From an uncultured Lentisphaeraceae bacterium (GTDB lineage Bacteria > Verrucomicrobiota > Kiritimatiellia > RFP12 > DVOR01): DNA of 54,939 nt. Position numbers and translations under genes: made by a program. The stretch is taken from contig CASEMS010000005.1 in the NCBI GenBank assembly GCA_949288955.1, positions 1 to 54,939 of the forward strand, in the 5' to 3' direction. Position 1 is the first letter of the stretch, and each line of letters opens with the position of its first letter. The notes under the pieces were generated by a model. The model made no database searches. It was not told where the DNA came from and worked only from the letters and a program-made list of their open reading frames with translations. Shown here piece after piece: positions 24,602 through 33,037 of the stretch.

Positions 24602-26275
24602 ATGGAGCGGACCGAAGGCGCCATCACGCTGGACATCGAGGGGCTGGGGTGCGCGGAGCTGGGCTACGGCGCGCCGCTGGCCTCGGTGTTGCCCGCGGAG
24701 GCGGGCGGGCTCCCGGTCATCGCGGCGTTGGCGAACAACGACGTGGTGCCGCTCGACAGCCCCGTCATCCTCGACGCCACGGTGCGCCCGCTGACGCTCG
24801 CGGATGACGAGGGGTGGCAGGTCTATCGGCGGACGCTCTGCTTCCTGTTGGCGAAGGTGCTGCACGAGGACTTCCCCGGCGTGGATTGCCGCGTGCGGCA
24901 GAGCTTCGGCCACAACGCGCTCTTCTGGTCGTGGGACGTGCCGCACGCCGAGCGGGAGGCCAAGGTGGCGGCGCTCCGCGGACACCTGGCGGCGCTCATC
25001 GCCCGGGACGTGCCGATCCGCCACCGGGTGGTGGGCTACGAGCAGATCCTCCGCCATTTCCGCGAGGCCGGGCAGGAGGACAAGGCCAATCTGCTGCGCC
25101 ACCGCAACCCGCCCTATCTGGGCATGGCCGTGTGCGAGGAGTTCTACGACCTGCCCCAGGGCGTGCTCGCCACCCACACCGGCGCGATGCGCCTCTTCGA
25201 CCTGGTGCCCCTGCGCGACGGCTTCGTGCTGGAGTTCCCCGGCACGCAGACGCCGACGGAGCTCGACCCCATGCCGCCCTACGACTTCCTCTTCGAGATC
25301 TACGCCGAACACCTCCGTTGGGGCGAGATCATCGGCATCAGGAACGCGGGCGAGCTCAATGCCGCGATCGCCGACGGTTCGGTGGCCGACGTCATCAACA
25401 CCGTCGAGGCCCTGCACGAGAAACGGTTGGCCACCTTCGCCGACCGCATCGCCGCGCAGGTGCCCCGGCCGCACGTCGTGCTCGTGGCAGGCCCCAGCTC
25501 GGCGGGGAAGACCACCTTCGCCATGCGCCTCTGCACGCACCTGCGCGTCCTAGGGCTCCGCCCCACCCTCCTCTCCACGGACAACTACTTCGTGGGCGAC
25601 GCGCGCAACCCGCGCGACGCGCAGGGCAACCTGGACTACGAGTGCCTCCAGGCCGTCGACTGCCCGCGCCTGAACGACGACCTCATCAAACTTCTGCGCG
25701 GCGAGACCATCCCCCTCCGGAAGTTCGACTTCCGCAAGCACGAAGGCTACGACGCCGCGGAGACGCTGACGCTCGACCCGCAGCGCGGCGTCCTCGTCAT
25801 CGAAGGCATCCACGCCCTCAACCCCGACCTCACCCCGCAGATCCCCCGCGAGGAAAAGTTCCTCATCTACGTCAACGTCCTCACGCAGGTCTCCATCGAC
25901 CGCCACAACCGCGTCTCCACCCTCGACAACCGCCTCCTGCGCCGCATGGTGCGCGACGGCCAGTTCCGCGGGCGCAGCCCCCTGGAGACCCTCCGCCTGT
26001 GGCCCAGCGTGCGCGCCGGCGAGGAAAAGTGGGTCTTCCCCTTCCAGCACTACGCCGACGCCGTCTTCAACACCGCCCTGGACTACGAGATCCCCGTGCT
26101 CAAGACCCTCGCCTCGCCGCTGCTCAACCAGATCAAGCCGCACCACCCGGAGTTCGTCACCGCGCGCCGCCTCTCCTGCTTCCTGCAGAACTTCGCCTCC
26201 ATGCCGATGGCCGACGTGCCCACCAACTCCATCCTGCGCGAGTACCTCGGCGCCTCGCGCCTGCGCTACAAATAA
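24602..26275 (+). CDS. Uridine-kinase-like nucleoside kinase with threonyl-tRNA-synthetase-like N-terminus
   Basis: 557 residues. The N-terminal half (about 1-270) resembles the TGS/threonyl-tRNA synthetase editing region (HNALFWSWDVP, EEFYDLPQGVLATHTGAMRLFDLVPL); the C-terminal half is a P-loop kinase with GPSSAGKTTFAMRL near 300, STDNYFVGDARNPRD, KFDFRKHEGYD and VIEGIHALNP. This two-part protein is widespread in bacteria and labelled nucleoside or uridine kinase; the true substrate is not certain. It begins 6 bases after gspG and precedes lpxC, so its operon is functionally mixed. Confidence 0.85.
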   Translation: MERTEGAITLDIEGLGCAELGYGAPLASVLPAEAGGLPVIAALANNDVVPLDSPVILDATVRPLTLADDEGWQVYRRTLCFLLAKVLHEDFPGVDCRVRQSFGHNALFWSWDVPHAEREAKVAALRGHLAALIARDVPIRHRVVGYEQILRHFREAGQEDKANLLRHRNPPYLGMAVCEEFYDLPQGVLATHTGAMRLFDLVPLRDGFVLEFPGTQTPTELDPMPPYDFLFEIYAEHLRWGEIIGIRNAGELNAAIADGSVADVINTVEALHEKRLATFADRIAAQVPRPHVVLVAGPSSAGKTTFAMRLCTHLRVLGLRPTLLSTDNYFVGDARNPRDAQGNLDYECLQAVDCPRLNDDLIKLLRGETIPLRKFDFRKHEGYDAAETLTLDPQRGVLVIEGIHALNPDLTPQIPREEKFLIYVNVLTQVSIDRHNRVSTLDNRLLRRMVRDGQFRGRSPLETLRLWPSVRAGEEKWVFPFQHYADAVFNTALDYEIPVLKTLASPLLNQIKPHHPEFVTARRLSCFLQNFASMPMADVPTNSILREYLGASRLRYK

Positions 26276-26286
26276 GGAGCCGCCTC

Positions 26287-27315
26287 ATGCCAGAACCCAT
26301 CATCGGACGCTTGGTGGCCGGGGAGGAGACGCAAGTCCGCCGCGCCTACGAGCGCTTCGAGGCCCAGCCCGTAACCGACCGCCGCCTCACCGACGACAAA
26401 TGCCCCTACGGCACGCACGCCACCACCCTCTCCGGCACGGCCAGCGCCGAGGGCGTGGGCACCTTCGAGCGCAAACGCCGCCCCGTCCTCACCTTCGGCC
26501 CCTCCGCCATCCCCGGCTGGTGGATCCATCGTGCCGACCTCCGCGAGCAGCTCGACGTCAAGGTCTCCGTCCGCAACGTCTGGACCAGCGCCCGCAACAT
26601 CGTCCTCCGCGCCGGCTCCCCCCACAACTACCTCCGCATGGTCGAGCACATCGTCGCCCTCCGCCTCGGTCTCGGCGTCGACGACGTGCGCCTCTCCATC
26701 GCCGGCGGCGACCCGCCCCTCTTCGACCGCTCCAGCCTCGACCTCGTGGAGGCCATCCGCAAGGCCGGCATCACCCAGACCGACCGCCCCGCCCGCTATG
26801 TAACCGTCCGCGAGCCTGTTACCATCGGCGGCGCGCGCGGCGACTTCGTCACCCTCCTCCCCGCCGAACCCGGCGACTACCGCCTGCGACTGGACGTCGC
26901 CATCGACTGGGAGACCGTCATCGGCCAGCAGCGCATCCAGGTGGACCTCACCCCCGAGACCTTCACCTACGGCGCAGGCGCCCGCACCAACGCCACCCAG
27001 ACCCAATACCTCCTCGCCAAGACCGTCGGCAAACTCTTCGCCGAGACCCGCAACATGGGCTACACCAAGGACAGCATCCTCATCCACGGCAAGCGCGGCT
27101 TCGTCACCGCCCCCCGCCCCGAGTTCGACCTCGGCGGCGGCAAGAGCGCCGAACCCGTCTGGCACCGCACGATGCTCGACCTCGTGGCCGCCCTCGCCCT
27201 CCTCGACCGCGGCCGCCTCGCCGGCACCGTCAAATCCTACCGCGCCGGCCACACCCTCGACGTCCGCCTCATGACCCTCCTCTATATGCTCGACCTCCTG
27301 GAACCCATGCAATGA
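26287..27315 (+). CDS. lpxC: LpxC-like UDP-3-O-acyl-GlcNAc deacetylase (divergent)
   Basis: 342 residues. LpxC carries out the committed zinc-dependent deacetylation in lipid A synthesis. Family residues visible: MVEHIVALRLGLGVDDV with Glu120 and His121 (zinc), HRTMLDLVAALALL with His293 and Asp298, and GHTLDVRLMTLL with His322. The spacing His-x4-Asp at the second zinc site differs from the usual His-x3-Asp, and the standard N-terminal VGLHSG block is not recognisable, so this is a divergent form. ATG 26287 with GGAG upstream; its stop overlaps the glycosyltransferase ATG (ATGA). lpxB elsewhere in the window supports lipid A synthesis. Confidence 0.75.
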   Translation: MPEPIIGRLVAGEETQVRRAYERFEAQPVTDRRLTDDKCPYGTHATTLSGTASAEGVGTFERKRRPVLTFGPSAIPGWWIHRADLREQLDVKVSVRNVWTSARNIVLRAGSPHNYLRMVEHIVALRLGLGVDDVRLSIAGGDPPLFDRSSLDLVEAIRKAGITQTDRPARYVTVREPVTIGGARGDFVTLLPAEPGDYRLRLDVAIDWETVIGQQRIQVDLTPETFTYGAGARTNATQTQYLLAKTVGKLFAETRNMGYTKDSILIHGKRGFVTAPRPEFDLGGGKSAEPVWHRTMLDLVAALALLDRGRLAGTVKSYRAGHTLDVRLMTLLYMLDLLEPMQ

Positions 27316-28388
27316 GCAAGACCGTCCTCTTCTGGGGCCGCTTCGGGCCCGAATACTCCCGCAACCGCGTCTACATCTCCCTCTTCAAGGAACTGGGGTG
27401 GGACGTCCGCCTCTTCCTCGTCAAATGGTGCTGTGCCCTCGGCGACGTCGAGTTCGCCCTCCGCGGCCCCAAAGGCCCCAAGCCCGACCTCGTCTGGGTG
27501 CCCGTCTGCCGCCAGCGCGACGCCGCCGCCGCCACCCGCTGGGCCCGCCGCCACGGCATCCCCGTCGTCTTCGACCCCATGATCTCCTACTGGGACAAGA
27601 AGGTCCTCGAACAACGCAAATGGAAGGCCGACGAGCCCCGCGCCAAACGCCTCCTCGCCTGGGAGGCCAAACGCTTCAACGCCGTCGACCGCCTCCTCTG
27701 CGACACCTCCTGCCACGCCGACTTCTTCCACACACGCCTCGGCGTCCCCCGCGAAAAACTCCGCGTCCTCTTCACCGGTACCGACGAAGCCGTCTTCAAG
27801 CCCGCCGACCGCCCCGAGGACGACCCCCCGCACGACCCCAAGGCCCCCCTCCGCGTCCTCTACCACGGCGCCTTCCTCCCCCTCCACGGCACCGAGGTCA
27901 TCGTCGAGGCCGCCCGCCGCACCCAACACCTCAACCTCCACTGGGACTTCCTCGGCTGGGGCGCCCGCAAAGCCGCCGCCATGGAGATGGCCAAAGGCCT
28001 CCCCAACGTAACCTTCCTCGACCGCGTCCCCTACGTCGAGGTCCCTCGCGTCATCCGCACCGCCGACATCGTCCTCGGCGTCTTCGGCACCACCGAGAAG
28101 GCCTCCCGCGTCATCGGCAACAAAGTCTACGAGGCCATGGCCTGCTGCCGCCCCGTCATCAACGAGACCTGCACCGGCTACCCCCCCGAGGCCAAAACCT
28201 GCCCCGCCATCACCTTCATCCCACCCGGCGACCCACAGGCCCTCGTCGACGCCGTCCTCCCCTGGATCGACCGCCGCGACGAGCTCTACGCCCTCCGCCA
28301 AACCGCCCGCGACTTCTTCGAGCGCCACCTCTCCATGGCCGTCATCAAACGCCAGCTCGCCGACATCCTCGCCGACCTCGGCCTCTGA
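27312..28388 (+). CDS. GT4-like glycosyltransferase
   Basis: 358 residues, GT-B fold. N-terminal Rossmann half (VLFWGRFGPEYSRNRVYISL) and C-terminal donor-binding half with VLYHGAFLPLHGTEVIVEAA, FLGWG, and the E-x7-E-like region SRVIGNKVYEAMACCRPVI typical of GT4 enzymes. Acceptor and sugar unknown; coupling to lpxC by a 4-base overlap suggests lipopolysaccharide or another surface glycan. No membrane anchor. Very strongly C-ending codons. A terminator follows. Confidence 0.85.
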   Translation: MSKTVLFWGRFGPEYSRNRVYISLFKELGWDVRLFLVKWCCALGDVEFALRGPKGPKPDLVWVPVCRQRDAAAATRWARRHGIPVVFDPMISYWDKKVLEQRKWKADEPRAKRLLAWEAKRFNAVDRLLCDTSCHADFFHTRLGVPREKLRVLFTGTDEAVFKPADRPEDDPPHDPKAPLRVLYHGAFLPLHGTEVIVEAARRTQHLNLHWDFLGWGARKAAAMEMAKGLPNVTFLDRVPYVEVPRVIRTADIVLGVFGTTEKASRVIGNKVYEAMACCRPVINETCTGYPPEAKTCPAITFIPPGDPQALVDAVLPWIDRRDELYALRQTARDFFERHLSMAVIKRQLADILADLGL

Positions 28389-28400
28389 CGCCCCCCACCG

Positions 28401-28437
28401 AAAAGCCCCGCCCTCACACGAGGACGGGGCTTTTTTT
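28401..28437 (+). terminator. Rho-independent terminator after the glycosyltransferase
   Basis: GCCCCGCCCTC, loop ACAC, GAGGACGGGGC (one mismatch), then T7. AAAA on the other flank lets it also serve the converging PEP-CTERM gene. Confidence 0.9.
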
Positions 28438-28456
28438 GTGCGTTCAGGCCAACGCC

Positions 28457-29203
28457 TCAGGCCGCACGGCGGCGCAACGCCACCCCCGCCACCCCAAGCG
28501 CCAGCAACGCCAACGCCGTCGGCTCAGGAAGCAGGGCGATTTCCGCGGCCAAATCCGCCGCCGCAAGCGCGGTGGCGTTCTCCACCTCAACCGGCAGGAC
28601 GAAGACCTCGTAACGAGCATCCTCCGTGTAGGCGTCAAGCCCCCAGTCCGCCCCATCCGCGGCGACGCGCTGCCCCCATGCCCACGAGCCGATGGGGCCG
28701 GAGCAGGTGCCAGTGGCCGTGGCGATGGCCGTGCCATTGACGCTGATTTCCACCGTGGCAGTGCCAGTCCCTCGTACAATGGAGAACCCAAGGATATACT
28801 GGGAGTTCGCCTTGACCGCAAGGTCCACGCCATCAACGTAGCTGACGCTGGCATTGCTAAGGCCGTGGAGTGCCACATTCCATTGCCCCTCGGAGATGCC
28901 GAGCGTGAACTGGTTGTTCTTGCCAAGGTTGTTGCTGCCGGTGGACAACACCGTGCCCGAGCCAAGCGTCGCGCCCGTGTAGAAGATCGCGGCGTAGGTT
29001 CCCTGCGTGTTGTTCCAGATGGAGGCGCTTGACGTCGAGCCTTGCACCCCTGTAGCGCCGATGAAGTTGCCGGCATACTGGGTGCCCACGCCAGGTGCGC
29101 CACCGGTGAGGTTCAGCCACCCGCGGTCCCAACCAGCGGTGATGGCCTGGGCGGCGCCCAAGGCCAGTGCGACGAAAGCCGTCGCGAGAATTGCCTTTTT
29201 CAT
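28457..29203 (-). CDS. PEP-CTERM sorting-domain protein
   Basis: 248 residues. Signal peptide (MKKAILATAFVALALGAAQA), a beta-rich Gly/Ala/Thr/Ser/Asn-rich body, and a C-terminal LPEPTALALLALGVAGVALR plus RRAA: PEP motif, hydrophobic helix and basic tail, the substrate signal of exosortase. It would be exported, processed and displayed or released, often with an extracellular polysaccharide. No exosortase is in the window. Start at ATG 29203 gives the signal peptide; the longer frame to 29290 would be in the leader. It has a long structured leader (N2). Confidence 0.88.
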   Translation of the reverse strand: MKKAILATAFVALALGAAQAITAGWDRGWLNLTGGAPGVGTQYAGNFIGATGVQGSTSSASIWNNTQGTYAAIFYTGATLGSGTVLSTGSNNLGKNNQFTLGISEGQWNVALHGLSNASVSYVDGVDLAVKANSQYILGFSIVRGTGTATVEISVNGTAIATATGTCSGPIGSWAWGQRVAADGADWGLDAYTEDARYEVFVLPVEVENATALAAADLAAEIALLPEPTALALLALGVAGVALRRRAA

Positions 29204-29438
29204 GTCGGAGTAAGTCTCCCTCCCGCCCCGGAACATTGAGATCGAAAGAAGGCCCCGGGACGAGAACGTGCCCTCTTCGATGTCTTGCAAGGGGCCTTAG
29301 GACTATCGCCCGTAAAGAAGCATCGAAAGGGCACGCGAAGCCGCGTGCACGTAATCGACGTCTTTACACAGAAAGGTCCTAAGTTTCTTGCAACGTCTTT
29401 GTCGTGCGTTCGCACAGACTGTGGCTCACCCACAGCGT
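29204..29438 (-). ncRNA. Structured 5' leader N2 upstream of the PEP-CTERM gene
   Basis: On the minus strand: hairpin CTGTGG/CCACAG (29419-29435), hairpin GTGCG/CGCAC (29404-29415), then a nested arm 29285-29393: TTGCAAG with CTTGCAA, CTTAGGAC with GTCCTAAG, GTAAAGA with TCTTTAC, TCGA with TCGA, GCACGCG with CGCGTGC on a GCTT loop: 33 base pairs. A promoter lies right upstream. About 80 bases separate the arm from the ATG. Not a terminator (no T run). Confidence 0.62.
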
Positions 29439-29444
29439 GCCAAT

Positions 29445-29474
29445 AGGATAGCACCATCCCCGCCACCCCTGCAA
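29445..29474 (-). promoter_or_regulatory. Promoter of the PEP-CTERM gene
   Basis: Minus strand TTGCAG, 18-base spacer ending TGC, TATCCT (29450-29445). Confidence 0.65.
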
Positions 29475-29505
29475 GCCTTTTTTGGGCGCGCCTCGCACCA
29501 AACGT

Positions 29506-29575
29506 GGATCGGCGGCTAGTCCGAAGTGGATCGGCGGCTGAGCCGGGGTGGATCGGCGGCTGAGCCGAGGGAGGG
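29506..29575 (+). repeat. 22-base phased repeat array R6a (three units)
   Basis: GGATC at 29506, 29528 and 29550; unit GGATCGGCGGCTGAGCC. Confidence 0.88.
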
Positions 29576-29700
29576 CGGCCGCCACCTCTGGATGATGCCC
29601 CGTCCTTCAGGTCCTTCATGTCCCCCAAGTCCTTCATGTCCTTCGGGTGGGAAAGGACCTGAACGACCTGAAGGACAAAAAGGACCCGAAGGACTGTCTC
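29576..29700. repeat. Palindromic GTCCTTC/GAAGGAC array, copy B
   Basis: Head GGCGGCCGCCACCTCTGG as in copy A, then GTCCTTC units 29602-29645 and GAAGGAC units 29653-29694, with a TGGGAAA-type loop. It ends TGTCTCGG, as copy A ends CATTCTCGG. Confidence 0.88.
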
Positions 29701-29703
29701 GGA

Positions 29704-29765
29704 GAATCGGCGGCTGAGCCGAAGAGGATCGGCGGCCAACCCGAAGTGGATCGGGGGCTGATCGA
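29704..29765 (+). repeat. 22-base phased repeat array R6b (three units)
   Basis: GAATC/GGATC at 29704, 29726 and 29748. Confidence 0.85.
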
Positions 29766-29800
29766 AAAAAAAGCCCCGCCGCGGGGAAGCGGCGGGGCTT
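29765..29800 (-). terminator. Rho-independent terminator of the propeller operon
   Basis: AAGCCCCGCCGC 29771-29782 pairs with GCGGCGGGGCTT 29789-29800; the A run at 29765-29772 is a T run on the minus strand, downstream of the propeller gene. Confidence 0.92.
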
Positions 29801-29824
29801 GGGAAAACGAACGTGAAAGGGGGC

Positions 29825-30697
29825 TCAGCGGTTGGGGGTGGGGAGGGCGGGGTCGAGGAGTTGGACGGCCATGTGGCTGTCGCGGTTGCGGTTGGGGGCG
29901 GCGTAGCGCCAGAGGATGGTCTTGCGGGGGTTGATCTCGAAGGCACCGATGCCGCCTTTGCCGTAGGCGTAGCACCCGACGACGAGGTTGCCGCTGGGGA
30001 GAAGGTGGAGGCCCGTCATGTTCTTGATAGGGAGGCCGGACTCGGCGCCGACGAACTCCCAGAGCAGCTCGTGCTTGGGTGACCAGAGCTGGATGCGGTC
30101 GAGGCTGGCGATGTAGATGTTGCCGGCGGGGTCGGGCACGGCGGCGAAGGCGAGGCCGGGGATCTGCTGGCTCCATTTCTTCCGGAGGTCGGGGCCGTAG
30201 ATCTCGACGATGCCGGCGCCGGAGCGGCAGACGAGGGTGTCGCCGTTGGGGAGGCGGCGGACCATGCGGAGGGTCTGGTGGCGGTCTTTGGCGTTGAGGG
30301 GCACCTGGATGACCTTCAGTTGCTCGCCTTGGGGGGTGAGCTCGAAGACGCGGCCGGTGCTGTTCTCGCCGATAAGGGTGTTGCCGTTGGGGAGGCGTTG
30401 GCAGGAGTAGACGCCGCCGCCCGTCTTCTCCGGGGAGTCGTAGCGCCAGACGCGCTTGCCGGAGGCGTCGGCCTCCCAGGCGGAGCCATCGGCGGCGAGG
30501 ATGTGGCCGTTGGGGAGGAGCCAGCCGTCGTTGTTGTTGCCGCCGCGCCAGGTCTGGACGGTCTTGCCCTCGGGGGTGACGCGGGCGTAGTAGCCGGAAC
30601 CGGCGAGGAAGAGGTCGTGCGCGGGGCGGCCGCCCGTGAACTGCGCCCACAGCGGCGCAGTAAGGAGGCAGGCAAGGAGGGGGAGGAGGGGCTTCAT
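29825..30697 (-). CDS. Secreted PQQ/NHL-like beta-propeller protein
   Basis: 290 residues. Signal peptide (MKPLLPLLACLLTAPLWAQ) then repeated LPNGxxL blades: LLPNGHILAADG, RLPNGNTLIGEN, RLPNGDTLVCRSG, LLPSGNLVVGCYAYG, with W-containing strands between (KTVQTWRGG, GKRVWRYDS, RKKWSQQI, HELLWEFVG, KTILWRYA). This gives a small propeller like those in arylsulfotransferase-type or PQQ-like proteins; no catalytic residues can be named. Last gene of the HAD-DUF6057-ogt operon, 15 bases after ogt. Confidence 0.82.
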   Translation of the reverse strand: MKPLLPLLACLLTAPLWAQFTGGRPAHDLFLAGSGYYARVTPEGKTVQTWRGGNNNDGWLLPNGHILAADGSAWEADASGKRVWRYDSPEKTGGGVYSCQRLPNGNTLIGENSTGRVFELTPQGEQLKVIQVPLNAKDRHQTLRMVRRLPNGDTLVCRSGAGIVEIYGPDLRKKWSQQIPGLAFAAVPDPAGNIYIASLDRIQLWSPKHELLWEFVGAESGLPIKNMTGLHLLPSGNLVVGCYAYGKGGIGAFEINPRKTILWRYAAPNRNRDSHMAVQLLDPALPTPNR

Positions 30698-30712
30698 GGC
30701 GATTCCTTTGGG

Positions 30713-31195
30713 TTAGGCGAGGCAGCCTTCCAGACGCAGGAGGGCGGTCTTGCGGTCGAGGCCGCCGGCGTAGCCGGTGAGCGCGCCGTGCGCGCCGACG
30801 ACGCGGTGGCAGGGGATGAAGAGGGAGAGCGGGTTGCGCCCGACGGCCCCACCCATGGCGCGGGGGGAGGAGGCGAGGGCGCGGGCGAGGTCGCCGTAGG
30901 TGCGGGTCGCGCCGTAGGGGATGGCGCGGAGGGCGGCCCAGACACGTTGTTGGAAGGGGGTGCCGCGCGGGGCGAGGGGGAGGGCGCAGACGGGGCGGCG
31001 CCCCGCGAAGTAGGCCTCGACCCACGCCTTGGCGGCGGCGAGGATGGGCGCCTCGCCGATGGGCGGGGAGGCGGGAAGGCCGGGGGCGAAGTGCCGTTGG
31101 CCCACGAACCACGCGCCGATGAGGGCCGCGTCCTCGGCGGCCAGAAGCATCGCCCCAAGGGGCGTCGCGATCGTTTGGGTAAGCAGGATAGGCAT
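30713..31195 (-). CDS. ogt: Methylated-DNA--protein-cysteine methyltransferase
   Basis: 160 residues. Suicide repair of O6-alkylguanine. Active site FIPCHRVV with Cys129, preceded by the helix-turn-helix region TPFQQRVWAALRAIPYGATR and TYGDLA; the asparagine hinge is GRNPLS. Length fits Ogt-type single-domain proteins. In the middle of the operon, 12 bases after the DUF6057 gene. Confidence 0.92.
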   Translation of the reverse strand: MPILLTQTIATPLGAMLLAAEDAALIGAWFVGQRHFAPGLPASPPIGEAPILAAAKAWVEAYFAGRRPVCALPLAPRGTPFQQRVWAALRAIPYGATRTYGDLARALASSPRAMGGAVGRNPLSLFIPCHRVVGAHGALTGYAGGLDRKTALLRLEGCLA

Positions 31196-31207
31196 GGCGG
31201 CGCGGGA

Positions 31208-33037
31208 TCAGGGGACGAAGGAGGCGTAGAACCAATAGGTGTGGCGGAAACGCTCGACGAAGGCGCCCTCGTTGGGGTCGGCCGTGGGGGCTTGGCGCAG
31301 GAAATCCTGGAAGGCCTGCGGCATCCCGGGCGTGAAGAGGTCGGCGGTCAGGCGGGGCTGCTGCTCGGGGGGAAGGGTGGAAGCCGCCGTGAGGAGCGCC
31401 TGCTGGAAGACGCGCGGGAGGGGGCGTTGCGGCCAGACACGGCAGATCACGTCGAAGTTCTCATGGAAGGGCGTCGTCTCCTTGCGTAGGAGGGAGGAAC
31501 AGAGATAGAGGCAGACCATGTCGCGGTTGCCGTTTTGGAGGACGGCGTAGCGGTTGTAGATGCCCGGCTCCAACCGTTTGTCCCCCTCGAAGGTCGGCCC
31601 GCCGGGGTCGACGCAGAGGCGGGCGTGCAGCTCGGCCACGCGGCGGAGGTCGGCGTCGGGCTGGGCCGTGCCGTCGGCCACGGCCAGGAGCCAGTCGCCC
31701 TCCTTGCCATGGAAGGGCACACGGGCCAGCTGGCGGGCATAACGCCGCGCCAGATCGCGCTCACCCGTCACCAGGGCGATGCGGGCCAGAAGGGCGAGTT
31801 TGTCGGGCGACCAACCGCGATTGACCACCGCCTCGTAGCACCAACGGCGGGCCATCTGCACGATGCCGTAACTGTAGAGGAGCCGCCAGCCATCCAGTTC
31901 CATCGTCTCGATGGTGCTGCTCTCGTGCGAGACCTTCCAGGGATAGTCGAAGAGCCGCTCCTCCAACTGGCCCGCCCGCCAAAGCGCGTGGATGGTGTGC
32001 GCCGCCAACATCCTGTGGCTCGCCGCCCGTTCGGGCGAAAGGGTCAGCACGCGGGCCAGATCCCCCCGCACGAGCGCACGCTCGCACATCAGGATGTCCG
32101 CGAGGGGATGGATGGGGTCGGCCCCGAAGCACACCATCCCCGCGAAGACCGCCGCGGGTGCCCACATCGCGGGCCGCAGACGCGCCAGACGGCGCGGCAG
32201 GCGGATCGGCCACGCCGAGAGCGCCGCCAAGCCCCAGGCCAGGGCCAGCGTCGCGTTCCAGAACGATGCGCCCTTCTCGTTCAGGAAGGGCGCGTCCGCC
32301 AAGAGCAGGGGCCACCAAGCGGGGTCAGCCTCGGAGAAGGCCCGCCACGCCACCGGCCACGCCACCGCCGCCAACGCCAAGGCCGCCCGCGACCACACCC
32401 GCATCCCCGGCATCGCCGCCGCGAGCAAGGCCCCCATCAACGCCGGCGTGCCGCAGACGGGATAGAGCGCCGCCGCCGCGGCCGCCCCCCACACGCCCCA
32501 ACGCCGCGCCACGCCCACGGTCAGCAACGCCGCCCCCCACCCCAGCAGCTGCACCCACGGGAAGGCCGCGTCCACGAAAATCCACACGCTCACCCCGCAA
32601 TAGGCCACCGCCCACGTTACCGACGCGAAGGGAATCGCCGCCCCCCACGCCGGGAGCCGCCCCCACCGCCACGCCAACGCCGTCACCCCCACGCCCAACA
32701 ACGCAAAGACCACCCACCCCAGCCACGGCACCGCCCAGAGGCACCCCAGCCACGCCGCGCACCAATGCATCGCGCCCCCCGGCAGAACGCGGCAGGCCTC
32801 CTCCGCGAAACCCGCCCAATCCGCGAAGGCCACGCACCGCCACCCCAGCTTGCAGAGCAACGGCCAGACCGCCAACGCCAAGACCAGGGCCAGCGCGGCC
32901 ATCCCCCACGGCGCCGCGCGCAGAAGCGCCCCCCACCCCTCCCACGGCGTCCGCGGCGCGGAGCCCCCCGACGCGGCGGGCGCGGGCCGCGGCGCCGCCG
33001 GGCGGGACTTCGCCGGCTGGACGCGGCGACGGCTCAT
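31208..33037 (-). CDS. DUF6057-family multi-pass membrane protein
   Basis: 609 residues. Pro/Ala-rich basic N-terminus (MSRRRVQPAKSRP), about nine to ten hydrophobic segments between residues 40 and 310, then a soluble helical C-terminal half with CERALVRGDLARVL, FDYPWKVSHES and YSYGIVQMARRWCYEA; this layout matches DUF6057, known mainly from Bacteroidota. The C-terminal half may be a TPR-like helical repeat. Function unknown. ATG 33037 overlaps the HAD stop (ATGA); the longer frame to 33097 would lie inside the HAD gene. Confidence 0.72.
   Translation of the reverse strand: MSRRRVQPAKSRPAAPRPAPAASGGSAPRTPWEGWGALLRAAPWGMAALALVLALAVWPLLCKLGWRCVAFADWAGFAEEACRVLPGGAMHWCAAWLGCLWAVPWLGWVVFALLGVGVTALAWRWGRLPAWGAAIPFASVTWAVAYCGVSVWIFVDAAFPWVQLLGWGAALLTVGVARRWGVWGAAAAAALYPVCGTPALMGALLAAAMPGMRVWSRAALALAAVAWPVAWRAFSEADPAWWPLLLADAPFLNEKGASFWNATLALAWGLAALSAWPIRLPRRLARLRPAMWAPAAVFAGMVCFGADPIHPLADILMCERALVRGDLARVLTLSPERAASHRMLAAHTIHALWRAGQLEERLFDYPWKVSHESSTIETMELDGWRLLYSYGIVQMARRWCYEAVVNRGWSPDKLALLARIALVTGERDLARRYARQLARVPFHGKEGDWLLAVADGTAQPDADLRRVAELHARLCVDPGGPTFEGDKRLEPGIYNRYAVLQNGNRDMVCLYLCSSLLRKETTPFHENFDVICRVWPQRPLPRVFQQALLTAASTLPPEQQPRLTADLFTPGMPQAFQDFLRQAPTADPNEGAFVERFRHTYWFYASFVP

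Noticed and set aside
29285..29393. Integron attC site for the nested palindromes
   Set aside because: No RYYYAAC/GTTRRRY boxes, no integrase, and gene cassettes are not arranged head to tail.
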